Below the pieces are notes generated by a model. The model saw only the letters and a program-made list of their open reading frames with translations. It made no database searches and was not told the DNA's origin. The translations under genes and the position numbers were made by a program. This document shows positions 8,396-16,312 of a stretch of 45,249 bases of DNA, in pieces (position 1 is the first letter of the stretch; every line of letters starts with the position of its first letter). This DNA is from Candidatus Zixiibacteriota bacterium (GTDB taxonomy: Bacteria > Zixibacteria > MSB-5A5 > GN15 > FEB-12): assembly GCA_040752815.1 (NCBI GenBank), contig JBFMGC010000016.1, forward strand, positions 1 to 45,249, written 5' to 3'.

Positions 8396-9337
8396 TCAGC
8401 GTGAGAACTTCCGCGCGGCGCGTTCGAGCTCGGGTGTTGTCAGGTTAGCAAGCTTGCGGCGGATAAGAGCGAGCATACGGTTATCGAGCTTGGCCAGCTT
8501 GCGGGCGAAACCGCCCGATTGAATCTCCTGGAATAAGCGCTCCATGCGTTTGCGAGTACCCCGATCTATGATCCTGGGTCCGGCCCCGAGCGAGCCAAGT
8601 TGAGCGGCCGGCGATATCCGCGAGAGCATTCCGGCGATCCCATGAGTCTTGATCAGGGCGACAATCAGGTCCAGTTGGTAGGCAACTTCGAGATAGGCGT
8701 TTTCAGCATTCCAACCGTGTTTGCGCAGGGTTTCGAAACCGGATTTTACCAGCATCGCTAAACCGCCGCACAGCACCGCCTGCTCGCCGAACAGATCTCC
8801 GACCGCTTCCTTGGAGAAACTGGTTTTCACCAGATTCTTCCTTCGAATTCCTATAGCCTGTGCCAATTCCAGCGCGGTCTTTGCCGCCTTACCGCTCGGA
8901 TTCTGGTGCACACCGACGAAAGCCGATAGCGACCGATCGGCGAGAAACGCCTCTCGAACTGCATCACCCGGCGCATGCGGTGCTATCAGGATCACATCGG
9001 CTCCTCTGGCCGGCTTGAGCAGACCAAAATGCACGGAGGTACCATGCAGGAACCAAAGCGTGACGCCGGGGGTGAGGAGGGGGGCGATGCTTCGACCGTA
9101 GACACCAGCGTGCAGATGATCGGGGAAGGCAAAGCAGATAATCGACGCGTCCTGTACAGCTTTCGGAATTGTTGTGACTGTCAATCCCTCTTTGCGGGCG
9201 CGGCTCCGGGAGTGGGATTTCGGACGAAGGCCGACCACGACCGAATATCCGGCGTCTCTCAGGTTTCGGGAGATCGCCCGTCCCTGTGACCCGTATCCGA
9301 TAACCGCCACCGATTTAGCTTTTCGCGAGCGCGCCAT
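8396..9337 (-). CDS. Ketol-acid reductoisomerase-like protein with altered active site
   Basis: A 313-residue protein of the class I ketol-acid reductoisomerase (IlvC) family. The Rossmann motif VIGYGSQGRA lies near residue 12, and the C-terminal knotted domain has GDLFGEQAVLCGG at 180-192. Of the family's active-site residues, H103, D181, E185, E217 and S242 are present. The usual lysine of APKGPG is H121 and the second helix glutamate is Q221. IlvC makes the valine/isoleucine precursor with NADPH and two Mg ions, so this protein may act on another substrate or be a weak enzyme. No other ilv gene is nearby. I used the ATG at 9337, where homology starts, rather than a start at 9388 overlapping nadC. 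Confidence 0.8.
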   Translation of the reverse strand: MARSRKAKSVAVIGYGSQGRAISRNLRDAGYSVVVGLRPKSHSRSRARKEGLTVTTIPKAVQDASIICFAFPDHLHAGVYGRSIAPLLTPGVTLWFLHGTSVHFGLLKPARGADVILIAPHAPGDAVREAFLADRSLSAFVGVHQNPSGKAAKTALELAQAIGIRRKNLVKTSFSKEAVGDLFGEQAVLCGGLAMLVKSGFETLRKHGWNAENAYLEVAYQLDLIVALIKTHGIAGMLSRISPAAQLGSLGAGPRIIDRGTRKRMERLFQEIQSGGFARKLAKLDNRMLALIRRKLANLTTPELERAARKFSR

Positions 9338-9386
9338 AACGGTAATATACTCCTGAGGCCACTGGCCGCAACCGGCGTGAATACCC

Positions 9387-10274
9387 ATGGACGCTTACCA
9401 TCAGCAGATGCTCGATTTGGTTAGGGCCGCACTCAACGAAGATATCGGCCCCGGCGATATCACCTCGCTCGCCTGTCTCGAACCGGCGCGTATCAAGGCG
9501 GAGATCATTTCCAAGTCCGACGGCGTCCTTTCGGGTGTGGAGCCGGTTCGGCTCGCTTTTCATCTGGTGGACTCGGCGAATCGCGTGAACTTCATCAAGC
9601 GCGACAGTGACCGCTTCAGGCGCGGCGAGCGGATCGCGGAGATCGAGGGGTATAATCAGACCATCATGACCTCAGAGCGGGTGGCGCTCAATTTCCTGGC
9701 ACACCTGAGCGGTATCGCTACTCACACTGCTCGGTTTGTGGAGAAACTCAACGGCACCACCTGCCGGCTGCTCGATACCCGCAAAACCACACCCGGCCAG
9801 CGCCTGCTCGAAAAACGGGCGGTGCTTCACGGCGGTGGGAGCAATCATCGAATCGGCTTGTATGACATGGTGCTCATAAAGGACAATCATATTGCCGCGG
9901 CCGGCTCGATCACCGAGGCGGTACGCCTAACACGAGAGTATCTCGGTTCGGTCGATTGCCGCGAGCAGTTTGGTGCGGTAGGTCCGATTGAAATCGAAGT
10001 CGAGGTTACGAACGAGAAGGAGCTTGAGCAAGCCATAGCGGCCGGAGTCGATCGCCTTTTATTTGACAATCAATCATCGGAGGCGTTGGCTGAGTTGGTC
10101 GCAAAGGCGCGCTCGATTAAGCCGGCAGTCAAACTCGAGGCCTCCGGGAATGTCACGCTGGATAATGTCGCCGTCGTGGCCGCGACCGGGGTCGATTTCA
10201 TCTCAACTGGAGCGATCACCCACTCGGCGCCGGCGGTCGACTTCTCCTTGCTCGTGGTAAACAGGCTCCCGTGA
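9387..10274 (+). CDS. nadC: Nicotinate-nucleotide pyrophosphorylase (quinolinate phosphoribosyltransferase)
   Basis: A 295-residue cytoplasmic enzyme that converts quinolinate and PRPP to nicotinate mononucleotide, CO2 and pyrophosphate in NAD synthesis. It is full length. Motifs are LDTRKTTPG (129-137), GGGSNHRIGL (149-158), LIKDNH (163-168), the EIEVEV strand, EASGNV and ISTGAITHSA near the end. All belong to the family active site. The stop overlaps the GTG start of the ligase gene (GTGA), indicating translational coupling. It is divergent from the reductoisomerase-like gene across a 49-base gap. nadA and nadB are not in the window. Confidence 0.95.
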   Translation: MDAYHQQMLDLVRAALNEDIGPGDITSLACLEPARIKAEIISKSDGVLSGVEPVRLAFHLVDSANRVNFIKRDSDRFRRGERIAEIEGYNQTIMTSERVALNFLAHLSGIATHTARFVEKLNGTTCRLLDTRKTTPGQRLLEKRAVLHGGGSNHRIGLYDMVLIKDNHIAAAGSITEAVRLTREYLGSVDCREQFGAVGPIEIEVEVTNEKELEQAIAAGVDRLLFDNQSSEALAELVAKARSIKPAVKLEASGNVTLDNVAVVAATGVDFISTGAITHSAPAVDFSLLVVNRLP

Positions 10275-11266
10275 AACAGGCCGAACTCGACAACCTCACC
10301 GAAAGACTGATTGCTTACGTCCGAAGAAAGCCGGGGCAGTATTATGCCTGGGGCAAACTGTCCTCGCGGTTGCAGGTCGACCGAGCGGCGCTCACCCAGG
10401 CGCTTGCGATGGCCTCGGGATGGGAATACAAGTTGAGGGCGAACCGCACGAGAGGTGTGAAGTTCGTCGCTCCGCCCGATCTGATGACCGCAACCGAGAT
10501 ACTCCACGGTCTGAAAACCAAATGGCTGGGTCACGCGGTGCACACTTTTGGAAGTGTCACGTCGACCAATGACGTCGCCGCCAAGCTCGCCGAGGACGGC
10601 GCGCCGGAAGGTGTCATTGTCACCGCCGAAGAGCAGACCCGGGGGCGGGGGCGTCTTGGCCGCAAGTGGTACTCGCCGCCAAGGACCGGCATCTATGTCT
10701 CAGTCATTCTGCGCCCGAGAATCCCCCCCGAAGACGCGCCCGGCCTGTCGGTCATGACCGCAGTGGCGCTCGCTGATACGCTGCACAAGTGGAAACCGGG
10801 CCTGGTGCAGATCAAGTGGCCGAACGACGTCTGGATCAATGGCCGCAAGACTGCTGGCATTCTAACTGAACTGTCCGCGGAGCGGAACAGGATTCATCAT
10901 GTGATAGTGGGGGTGGGAATAAACGTCAATCATCGCGCGACTGATTTTCCCGAAGAACTTCGACCACTCGCCACGTCGGTGGGCCGCGAACTTCGTCGCA
11001 AGGTTAACCGGCTGGGTCTTCTCCGCTCATTTCTGGCCAGATTCGAGAGAGAGTATTCTGCTTACCAGAAACATCGGCTCAGAAAATCTCTTCTCCGCGT
11101 GCGCAAGTACTCGGCGCTTCTCAACCAGACCGTGACAATCCAGTTCGGCCAGACTCGGCAATCCGGGAAAGCGAAGGACATCGCGCCTAACGGGGCGATG
11201 TTGCTCGAGACCGGCGCTGGCATACAAACAATCACGGCAGGGGAAGTGACGGTGGTGCGGGGGTAG
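10271..11266 (+). CDS. birA: Biotin-protein ligase with N-terminal DNA-binding domain (BirA type)
   Basis: A 331-residue protein. Residues ~1-68 form a winged helix-turn-helix (LSSRLQVDRAALTQAL). Residues ~85-270 are the ligase domain, with TSTND (98-102), GRGRLGRKW (125-133, biotinyl-AMP loop), KWPNDVWING (182-191) and VGVGINVNH. A short C-terminal SH3-like domain follows. It attaches biotin to carboxylase carrier proteins and, having the DNA-binding domain, may repress biotin genes. The start is GTG at 10271, overlapping the nadC stop by 4 bases. Confidence 0.93.
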   Translation: MKQAELDNLTERLIAYVRRKPGQYYAWGKLSSRLQVDRAALTQALAMASGWEYKLRANRTRGVKFVAPPDLMTATEILHGLKTKWLGHAVHTFGSVTSTNDVAAKLAEDGAPEGVIVTAEEQTRGRGRLGRKWYSPPRTGIYVSVILRPRIPPEDAPGLSVMTAVALADTLHKWKPGLVQIKWPNDVWINGRKTAGILTELSAERNRIHHVIVGVGINVNHRATDFPEELRPLATSVGRELRRKVNRLGLLRSFLARFEREYSAYQKHRLRKSLLRVRKYSALLNQTVTIQFGQTRQSGKAKDIAPNGAMLLETGAGIQTITAGEVTVVRG

Positions 11267-11311
11267 ACGCTGCCGCTTGCTCGCGTGCCGCAGATTCGTT
11301 ACCCTTCCCCC

Positions 11312-11683
11312 ATGTACAACGACACCGTCATGGACCATTTCCAGAACCCGCGCAATACGGGCGACATGCCCGATCCGGACGGACTCGGCCAGGTCGGCAA
11401 CCCGGCCTGCGGCGACGTGATGCGGTTGTATATCAGAGTGGTGGACAACCGGTTGGTCGATATTCGCTGTCAGACGTTCGGCTGTGCGGCGGCAATCGCG
11501 TGCGCGTCGGCGGCGTCCGAAATGGTCATGGGGAAATCGCTCGACGAGGCCTTCAGCCTGACGCGCGATCAGGTGGCCGCTTATCTCAACGGCCTTCCGG
11601 AGCACAAGATGGCCTGTTCCAATCTCGCCCCGGATGCCGTCCGCGCCGCAATCGAGGACTACCGGGCCAAGTTTACCAAGTGA
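11312..11683 (+). CDS. Iron-sulfur cluster assembly scaffold, IscU/NifU N-terminal type
   Basis: A 123-residue protein. I chose the ATG at 11312, because IscU proteins begin with a MYN/MYSxxVxDHF segment; a GTG at 11285 would add nine unconserved residues. The three cluster-ligand cysteines are in place: C33 with D35 in NPACGD, C58 in FGCAAAIA and C102 in KMACSNLA. The histidine usually just before the third cysteine (HCS) is alanine here (A101). It assembles [2Fe-2S] clusters on cysteine-derived sulfur and passes them to apoproteins. No IscS gene is adjacent. It probably belongs to the nadC-birA transcript (45 bases after birA). Confidence 0.88.
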   Translation: MYNDTVMDHFQNPRNTGDMPDPDGLGQVGNPACGDVMRLYIRVVDNRLVDIRCQTFGCAAAIACASAASEMVMGKSLDEAFSLTRDQVAAYLNGLPEHKMACSNLAPDAVRAAIEDYRAKFTK

Positions 11684-11788
11684 GAGATGGATTTCTCCGC
11701 AGCTTCGGCGGGGTGACTCAGACATCGCCGATCTGGTCGGGGACCACAGAAAGGACGAGACCCCATAGGCGGTAGCTTAGGCCTCGTG

Positions 11789-11814
11789 CGTGGTGGACGT
11801 CCTCGTCCGCCACG
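11789..11814. repeat. Hairpin repeat with GACGTCCTCGTC centre
   Basis: CGTGGTGGACG (11789-11799), loop TCCT, CGTCCGCCACG (11804-11814): an 11-bp stem with one G-T pair. Its centre matches the hairpin at 25995-26018, whose outer stem differs. It lies 106 bases after the IscU stop. Confidence 0.6.
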
Positions 11815-11836
11815 TCCCTATCGGACTTTTTCAACC

Positions 11837-11868
11837 AAAAAAAGAGCCCCCGGTGGTCAGGCGGGGGC
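11837..11868 (-). terminator. Terminator-like hairpin on the minus strand with no minus-strand gene
   Basis: GCCCCCG (11846-11852) and CGGGGGC (11862-11868) form a 7-bp GC stem with a 9-base loop. The plus strand carries AAAAAAAGA just before it, so on the minus strand the stem is followed by a T7 run. The nearest plus-strand gene end (IscU) has no matching T tract here. Either it is a weak bidirectional terminator or it ends an unrecognised leftward RNA starting within 11870-12300. Confidence 0.5.
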
Positions 11869-12247
11869 CTTAGGTCTAACTTCGCTGGGACAATTTGCCC
11901 AACAAGGTCAGCCATCACATAGAGCAAACCCCGTGCCTCGGCGGCTTTCGATCTCACAGCTAATTCTATGACATACAATTAGTTAGGCGCAGAAACTGCG
12001 TCGAGCCGCGCCGCGGTGACTAGTTGTGCAACCCTGTTCAGGTTTTGAACAGTGACGTGCGGCTGGACTGTGTCACTTTAACTGACGGAGCTACCCTATG
12101 ATGATGCTGTCGCAGGGCTTTAAGGTGCCCATTCGAGTGGCTGGAACGGTCGCGGCGTGGCATCATCGTTCATAGACTCCTGGGGTGCCTTTTCCAGGCG
12201 GCATATCAGACATTTCTATTCTGCGTTGGCAAAGAGTGCAAATTGCC
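11869..12247. other. Non-coding gap upstream of rpmH
   Basis: No credible protein is seen on either strand. There is no TTATCCACA-like DnaA box here, although this is where dnaA/oriC often lies next to rpmH. A GTTCAGGTTTTGAAC inverted repeat lies near 12035. I found no match to tmRNA, SRP RNA, 6S or RNase P RNA motifs. Confidence 0.4.
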
Positions 12248-12275
12248 TTGACCTTGAATGGGGTTCTGCTATATT
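12248..12275 (+). promoter_or_regulatory. Promoter of the rpmH operon
   Basis: TTGACC (12248-12253), a 16-base spacer and TATATT (12270-12275) make a good sigma70-type promoter. The expected RNA start is near 12282, about 20 bases before the rpmH ATG, with AGGAAG at 12294-12299 as ribosome-binding site. Confidence 0.75.
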
Positions 12276-12302
12276 CGAAAGCTGTTTTAGAAGCAGGAAG
12301 AC

Positions 12303-12455
12303 ATGAAGAGAACATTTCAACCATCGAATCGCAAGAGACTGAACGATCACGGCTTCCGCGCCCGGATGGCGACGAAGAACGGCCGCAAGGTGCTCGCGCG
12401 CCGTCGGGCCAAAGGCCGCAAACGTCTGGCGCCATCGGTTGGTCGGAAGAAGTAA
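12303..12455 (+). CDS. rpmH: 50S ribosomal protein L34
   Basis: A 50-residue basic protein beginning [18 protein letters not shown] and continuing with [20 protein letters not shown], the near-invariant L34 sequence with a short C-terminal extension. It is a structural part of the large ribosomal subunit. Its end overlaps the start of rnpA by 17 bases, an arrangement that couples L34 and RNase P protein synthesis. Confidence 0.97.
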   Translation: MKRTFQPSNRKRLNDHGFRARMATKNGRKVLARRRAKGRKRLAPSVGRKK

Positions 12456-12786
12456 ACTGCCGCGCTCGGCCAGCCTCAAGCTTCGGGCCGAGATCAATTC
12501 TCTTTTCGATAAGGGGCAGCGATTTCCGACCGATTTTTTTACCCTTATCTGGCAGCCGGCCACACAGTTCAAATATGGCGTGTTTGTCGCAAAACCCCTC
12601 GGAACAGCCAGCCGTCGCAACCGGATCAAACGCCGCTTCCGCGAAGCGCTTCGGCTCAGCCGACAGGCGCTGTCGGTTCCCGGTTTCGTGGGGCTTTTGC
12701 CTCGACCGGCCCACGACGAGCCGCCGATGGAGCGATTGATTGACGATGCCAGCCGGATATTCGAGCAGATCAGCCGAGGCAGGTGA
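12439..12786 (+). CDS. rnpA: Ribonuclease P protein component
   Basis: A 115-residue basic protein that assists the RNase P RNA in removing 5' leaders from pre-tRNAs. The signature [13 protein letters not shown] is present, after [14 protein letters not shown]. The start is TTG at 12439, inside rpmH; it is the only start codon upstream of the conserved N-terminal helix ([14 protein letters not shown]). The catalytic RNA gene is not in the window. Confidence 0.93.
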   Translation: MVGRSKLPRSASLKLRAEINSLFDKGQRFPTDFFTLIWQPATQFKYGVFVAKPLGTASRRNRIKRRFREALRLSRQALSVPGFVGLLPRPAHDEPPMERLIDDASRIFEQISRGR

Positions 12787-12796
12787 GCGTCCCGGC

Positions 12797-13021
12797 TTGG
12801 CGACCTGGCCGCTAATCGGGCTTATTTTATTGTATCGCATGCTCTTGGCGCCTGTACTGCAGAGCTGGTTCGGGGTCGGGTGCCGCTTTTATCCGACCTG
12901 TTCCCATTACGCCGAGCAAGCCCTCCGCAGGCACGGAGCATGGCGCGGGAGCATCATGGCCATCAGGCGCCTGGGCCGGTGCCACCCGTGGCACGAGGGA
13001 GGGTTCGATCCGGTCAGATGA
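12797..13021 (+). CDS. yidD: Membrane protein insertion efficiency factor YidD
   Basis: A 74-residue protein with a hydrophobic N-terminal helix (LIGLILLYRMLLAPVL). The YidD cysteine-rich core follows: GCRFYPTCSHYAEQAL (28-43) and GRCHPWHEGGFDPV (60-73). It lies between rnpA and yidC as in most bacteria and supports YidC-dependent membrane insertion. I prefer the TTG at 12797, with AGGTGAG at 12781-12787 before it. An ATG at 12746 would add 17 residues without family similarity and overlap rnpA by 41 bases. Confidence 0.9.
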   Translation: MATWPLIGLILLYRMLLAPVLQSWFGVGCRFYPTCSHYAEQALRRHGAWRGSIMAIRRLGRCHPWHEGGFDPVR

Positions 13022-13078
13022 CCTGATCCCACCAAACCGCCGGGCCCGAGCGGGCCGCCGGCAAACAAGGATGTGGTA

Positions 13079-14776
13079 GTGGACAAGAAGTCGATCATCA
13101 TTGTCGTAATCCTCGCCATCATAGTCATCTTCTACTGGCCGATTCTGGAGAAGCTCGGCCTGATCGAGCCGACCCAGCCGCCGGCGCCCACTGGCGACAC
13201 GCTGTCGGTTGCGCCCGCTGAGGCTCCCGGAGTCGTCTCACCACCGCCGACTTCTTCATCGGACACCACACAATCTGCCCAGCTGATGACCGCTACGGCG
13301 GACTCGGTCAAAGCGGACACACTGGTCGTGCAGACCAACAAGTACCAAATTACCATGACCACCCGGGGCGGCGGGCCGATATCGATTCTGCTCAAAGACT
13401 ACACTTACCGAGATGGCCGCCTGGTCGAGTTGATTCCTCACGCCGACCAGGCAACACTCGCCGCCGCTTTCAACAGCGCCACTTTCTCAACCACGGCCCT
13501 TCCCTTCGTATGTAACTTGCCTGGCGGCGAACATAGCGCGACCGATCGGCCGGTCGAAGTGGTTTACACTTATTCGGCCAACGGCGCCACTATCGAGAGG
13601 CGGTTTCTGTTCCGCCCGGATGACCATGCCTTTGATCTGAAATTCAGTGTCGATCAACCGTCGCGGTTCGGTTTCGAGCGCGAGTACCAGCTCGGATGGA
13701 ACACACCGCTGGAGCCGACCGAGCCGGATCTGCAGGACGATTGGACGTCGATGCAGGCGGCAGCCATGATGGCCGGTTCGAGAGAGACTCTCGATGGTTT
13801 CGATGACGGCGTCTTGCGGGAGAGCATCGACGGCCAGGTGACCTGGGCGGGGGTGCGCTCCAAGTATTTTGCGTCGGTGCTCATCGCGCGCAGCCGCCCG
13901 GCCGAGGGTGCGTACGCCAACGGCCGCGAGCACGACGTCATCCGCTCCGACGGCGGCATGCTCAAGGAGCGGCGCATCACCGCCGGCCTGAAGATGCCGT
14001 TCACGGCGGCGAGCCCTATCGTAGATAGTTTTACCGTTTTTGCCGGACCGCTTGACTACATGATGATGTCCGAGTACGATGTCGGCCTTCAGGACATGCT
14101 CGATATCGGCACTACCCCCTATGTCGGCTGGCTCATCAAGCCGTTCGCGCTGGCGATCATGTGGATCCTGCCGATTCTCTACAGCGTCGTTCCCAATTAC
14201 GGAATCGTCATCATCCTGTTTGCGCTGATCGTCAAGCTCATCACGCTGCCGCTGTCGATGCGGTCATTCAAGTCGATGCAGGCTATGAAAGAACTGCAGC
14301 CGAAAATCGAGGAGCTGAAGAAACGCTTCCCCAAAGATCCGCAGAAGCTCAACCAGGAGATGATGAAGCTCTACAAGGCACACGGGGTCAACCCACTCTC
14401 GGGCTGCCTGCCGATTCTGCCCCAGATGCCGTTGTTCTTTGCGCTCTTCTCGGTCTTCCGCTCGACCATACTGTTGCGCAACGCGCCGTTCGTCTGGTTT
14501 ATCGATGACCTCTCGCGCGGGGCGCAGTCGTTTACCGATCCGTATATCATCCTGGTAGTACTGATGGTGGTGGCGCAGTTCTATTCACAGAGCCTGACCA
14601 TGGCTACCGGCCAGCAGAACAAGATGCTCTTGTACCTGATGCCGCTGCTGATGGGTTTCATCTTCTATAAGTTCGCCGCCGGGTTGGTCTTATACTGGAC
14701 CAGTTTCTCACTATTGTCGCTGGTGGATTATTTCCTGTTCCGGAAGAGCAAGAACCACGAAGTCAAGACGGCCTGA
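13079..14776 (+). CDS. yidC: Membrane protein insertase YidC
   Basis: A 565-residue inner-membrane insertase. One N-terminal transmembrane segment (IIIVVILAIIVIFYWPI) is followed by a Pro/Thr-rich linker and the large periplasmic beta domain (~residues 80-320). The conserved 60-kDa insertase core comes last (YGIVIILFALIVKLITLPL, MKELQPKIEELKKRF, then LSGCLPILPQMPLFFALF). The long periplasmic domain marks a Gram-negative type. Start: GTG at 13079, eight bases after AAGG; a GTG at 13073 is possible but too close to that site. It inserts membrane proteins alone or with SecYEG. Confidence 0.95.
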   Translation: MDKKSIIIVVILAIIVIFYWPILEKLGLIEPTQPPAPTGDTLSVAPAEAPGVVSPPPTSSSDTTQSAQLMTATADSVKADTLVVQTNKYQITMTTRGGGPISILLKDYTYRDGRLVELIPHADQATLAAAFNSATFSTTALPFVCNLPGGEHSATDRPVEVVYTYSANGATIERRFLFRPDDHAFDLKFSVDQPSRFGFEREYQLGWNTPLEPTEPDLQDDWTSMQAAAMMAGSRETLDGFDDGVLRESIDGQVTWAGVRSKYFASVLIARSRPAEGAYANGREHDVIRSDGGMLKERRITAGLKMPFTAASPIVDSFTVFAGPLDYMMMSEYDVGLQDMLDIGTTPYVGWLIKPFALAIMWILPILYSVVPNYGIVIILFALIVKLITLPLSMRSFKSMQAMKELQPKIEELKKRFPKDPQKLNQEMMKLYKAHGVNPLSGCLPILPQMPLFFALFSVFRSTILLRNAPFVWFIDDLSRGAQSFTDPYIILVVLMVVAQFYSQSLTMATGQQNKMLLYLMPLLMGFIFYKFAAGLVLYWTSFSLLSLVDYFLFRKSKNHEVKTA

Positions 14777-14781
14777 TCGGT

Positions 14782-16169
14782 ATGCCCGCGAAAAAAAAAA
14801 GAGTTCTCCGGCGGTCGGTGACGACACCATCGCCGCCGTCATAACCCCTCCCGGCCAGGGTGGCGTGGCGGCGATGCGAATCGCCGGACCCGGGTCACGG
14901 ATGATTCTGGAGAAGCTGTTTCGTCCCAGTTCGCGCGCCAAACTCTCTCCCTTTCTCATGCGCCATGGACATGTCGTATCGTGCTCCGGAGAGCTGATCG
15001 ACGAGGCCCTCGCGGTGTTTATGCCGTCGGGTCGATCTTACACCGGGCTTGATCAGGCGGAGATCTTCTGCCACGGCGGCAGCCAAGTGGTCAAACGGAT
15101 CCTTGAGGCGACTGTAACCGCGGGAGCACGCCCGGCTCAGCCGGGAGAGTTTACCAAACTTGCCTTTCTTAACGGCCGGATCGACCTGGCGAAAGCTGAG
15201 GCGGTGGCTGAGATAATCGCCGCGTCTACGGAAACGTCATACCGGGCGAGCCGTGAACATCTAGTGGGCAGCTACTCCCGACACGTCGAGAAGCTGCGAT
15301 CCGGTTTGCTGGCGTCGCTGGCCGACCTTGAGGTCGCTATCGATTTCAGCGAGGAAGATATTGGCCAAACTGAAGTGAGCCGACTCAAACAACGCCTCGA
15401 CGGAATAGCCTCAGAGATAGATCGCCTAGCCTCGAGTTACAAGAGGGGGCGGATTATTCGCGAGGGGTTTCGCGTTGTCATTTGCGGACGGCCCAATGCT
15501 GGTAAGTCCTCGCTGTTCAACTTGTTACTGAAACAGGAACGGGCCCTGGTCGATCCCGAGGCAGGTACCACGCGGGACTATCTGTCGGAGTGGATCGACC
15601 TCGACGGGTTCGCGGTCAATATCATAGACACGGCTGGACTGCGGATACCGGCTGGTCGCGTGGAAATGCGGGGACAGGCCAAGGCGCGGGAGCTTATTGA
15701 CTCAGCGGACCTTATTCTATGGCTGGCTGACATGACTCTGCCGGAATGGCAGAACGAGCTTGAGGCCGATACTCAGCCGTTCGTCCAACGCAGTAACCTG
15801 TTAATTGCAAACAAGATAGACGTCGTGTCCAATGCTGGTGCCGATATGCTGTCAGGCATCTTACCGCTTTCGTGTGTCACTGGTGAGGGACTGGAACGGC
15901 TTAGGTCGGCAGTCTTGCATGTCATCAACGCGGCCGCTCCTGACCTCACCTCCGGCCAAGTGGTCACCTCAGCCCGGCACAAACGGTGTCTGGACGAGGC
16001 AGCCGAGTCGATCGCTCGGGCCTCGGCTGGTATGACGAGCGGTGAATCGCCGGAGATTTTGGCGTTCGAACTGCGCCAGGCTGCCGACCAGCTCGGCGAA
16101 ATCACTGGTCAGGTTTACACCGAGGAGATCCTGGGAGAGATCTTCTCGCGGTTTTGTATCGGCAAATGA
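14782..16169 (+). CDS. mnmE: tRNA modification GTPase MnmE, interrupted by a -1-type frame break at a run of ten A
   Basis: MnmE, with MnmG, installs the (carboxymethyl)aminomethyl group on U34 of certain tRNAs. Most of the protein reads from 14865 (434 residues): GEFTKLAFLNGRIDLAKAEA, G1 GRPNAGKSS, GTTRD, G3 DTAG, G4 NKID and the C-terminal CIGK with the catalytic cysteine. The conserved N-terminal strand (DDTIAAVITPPGQGGVAAMR) lies just upstream in the same frame, but that frame has no start codon there. The ATG at 14782 is in another frame and joins it only if one base is gained at A10 (14791-14800), giving about 462 residues, the normal length. This is slippage, frameshifting or a homopolymer error; the GTG at 14865 would remove beta-1. 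Confidence 0.88.
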
Positions 16170-16189
16170 ACCGAAGTGCGCCCTGACGG

Positions 16190-16203
16190 GTTTCACGTGA
16201 AAC
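16190..16203. promoter_or_regulatory. parS partition site (intergenic)
   Basis: GTTTCACGTGAAAC, the perfect 14-base palindromic core of the bacterial parS consensus, lies in the mnmE-mnmG gap 2.7 kb from parAB. ParB loads here and spreads as a CTP-dependent clamp for origin segregation. Confidence 0.92.
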
Positions 16204-16312
16204 TGGTTTGGTGCGCCAGCACTCTCTGGCAGGGCAAGAGTCAGGCACTCATCCCATTCTGTTACCACTATCTTGGTTGTTTTGTGACTTGACGTTAGAT
16301 TCTCGCGACAAC

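Noticed and set aside
11718-11978. Minus-strand frame of 86 codons after IscU
   Set aside because: It runs through the hairpin repeat and the terminator-like stem and has no family similarity.
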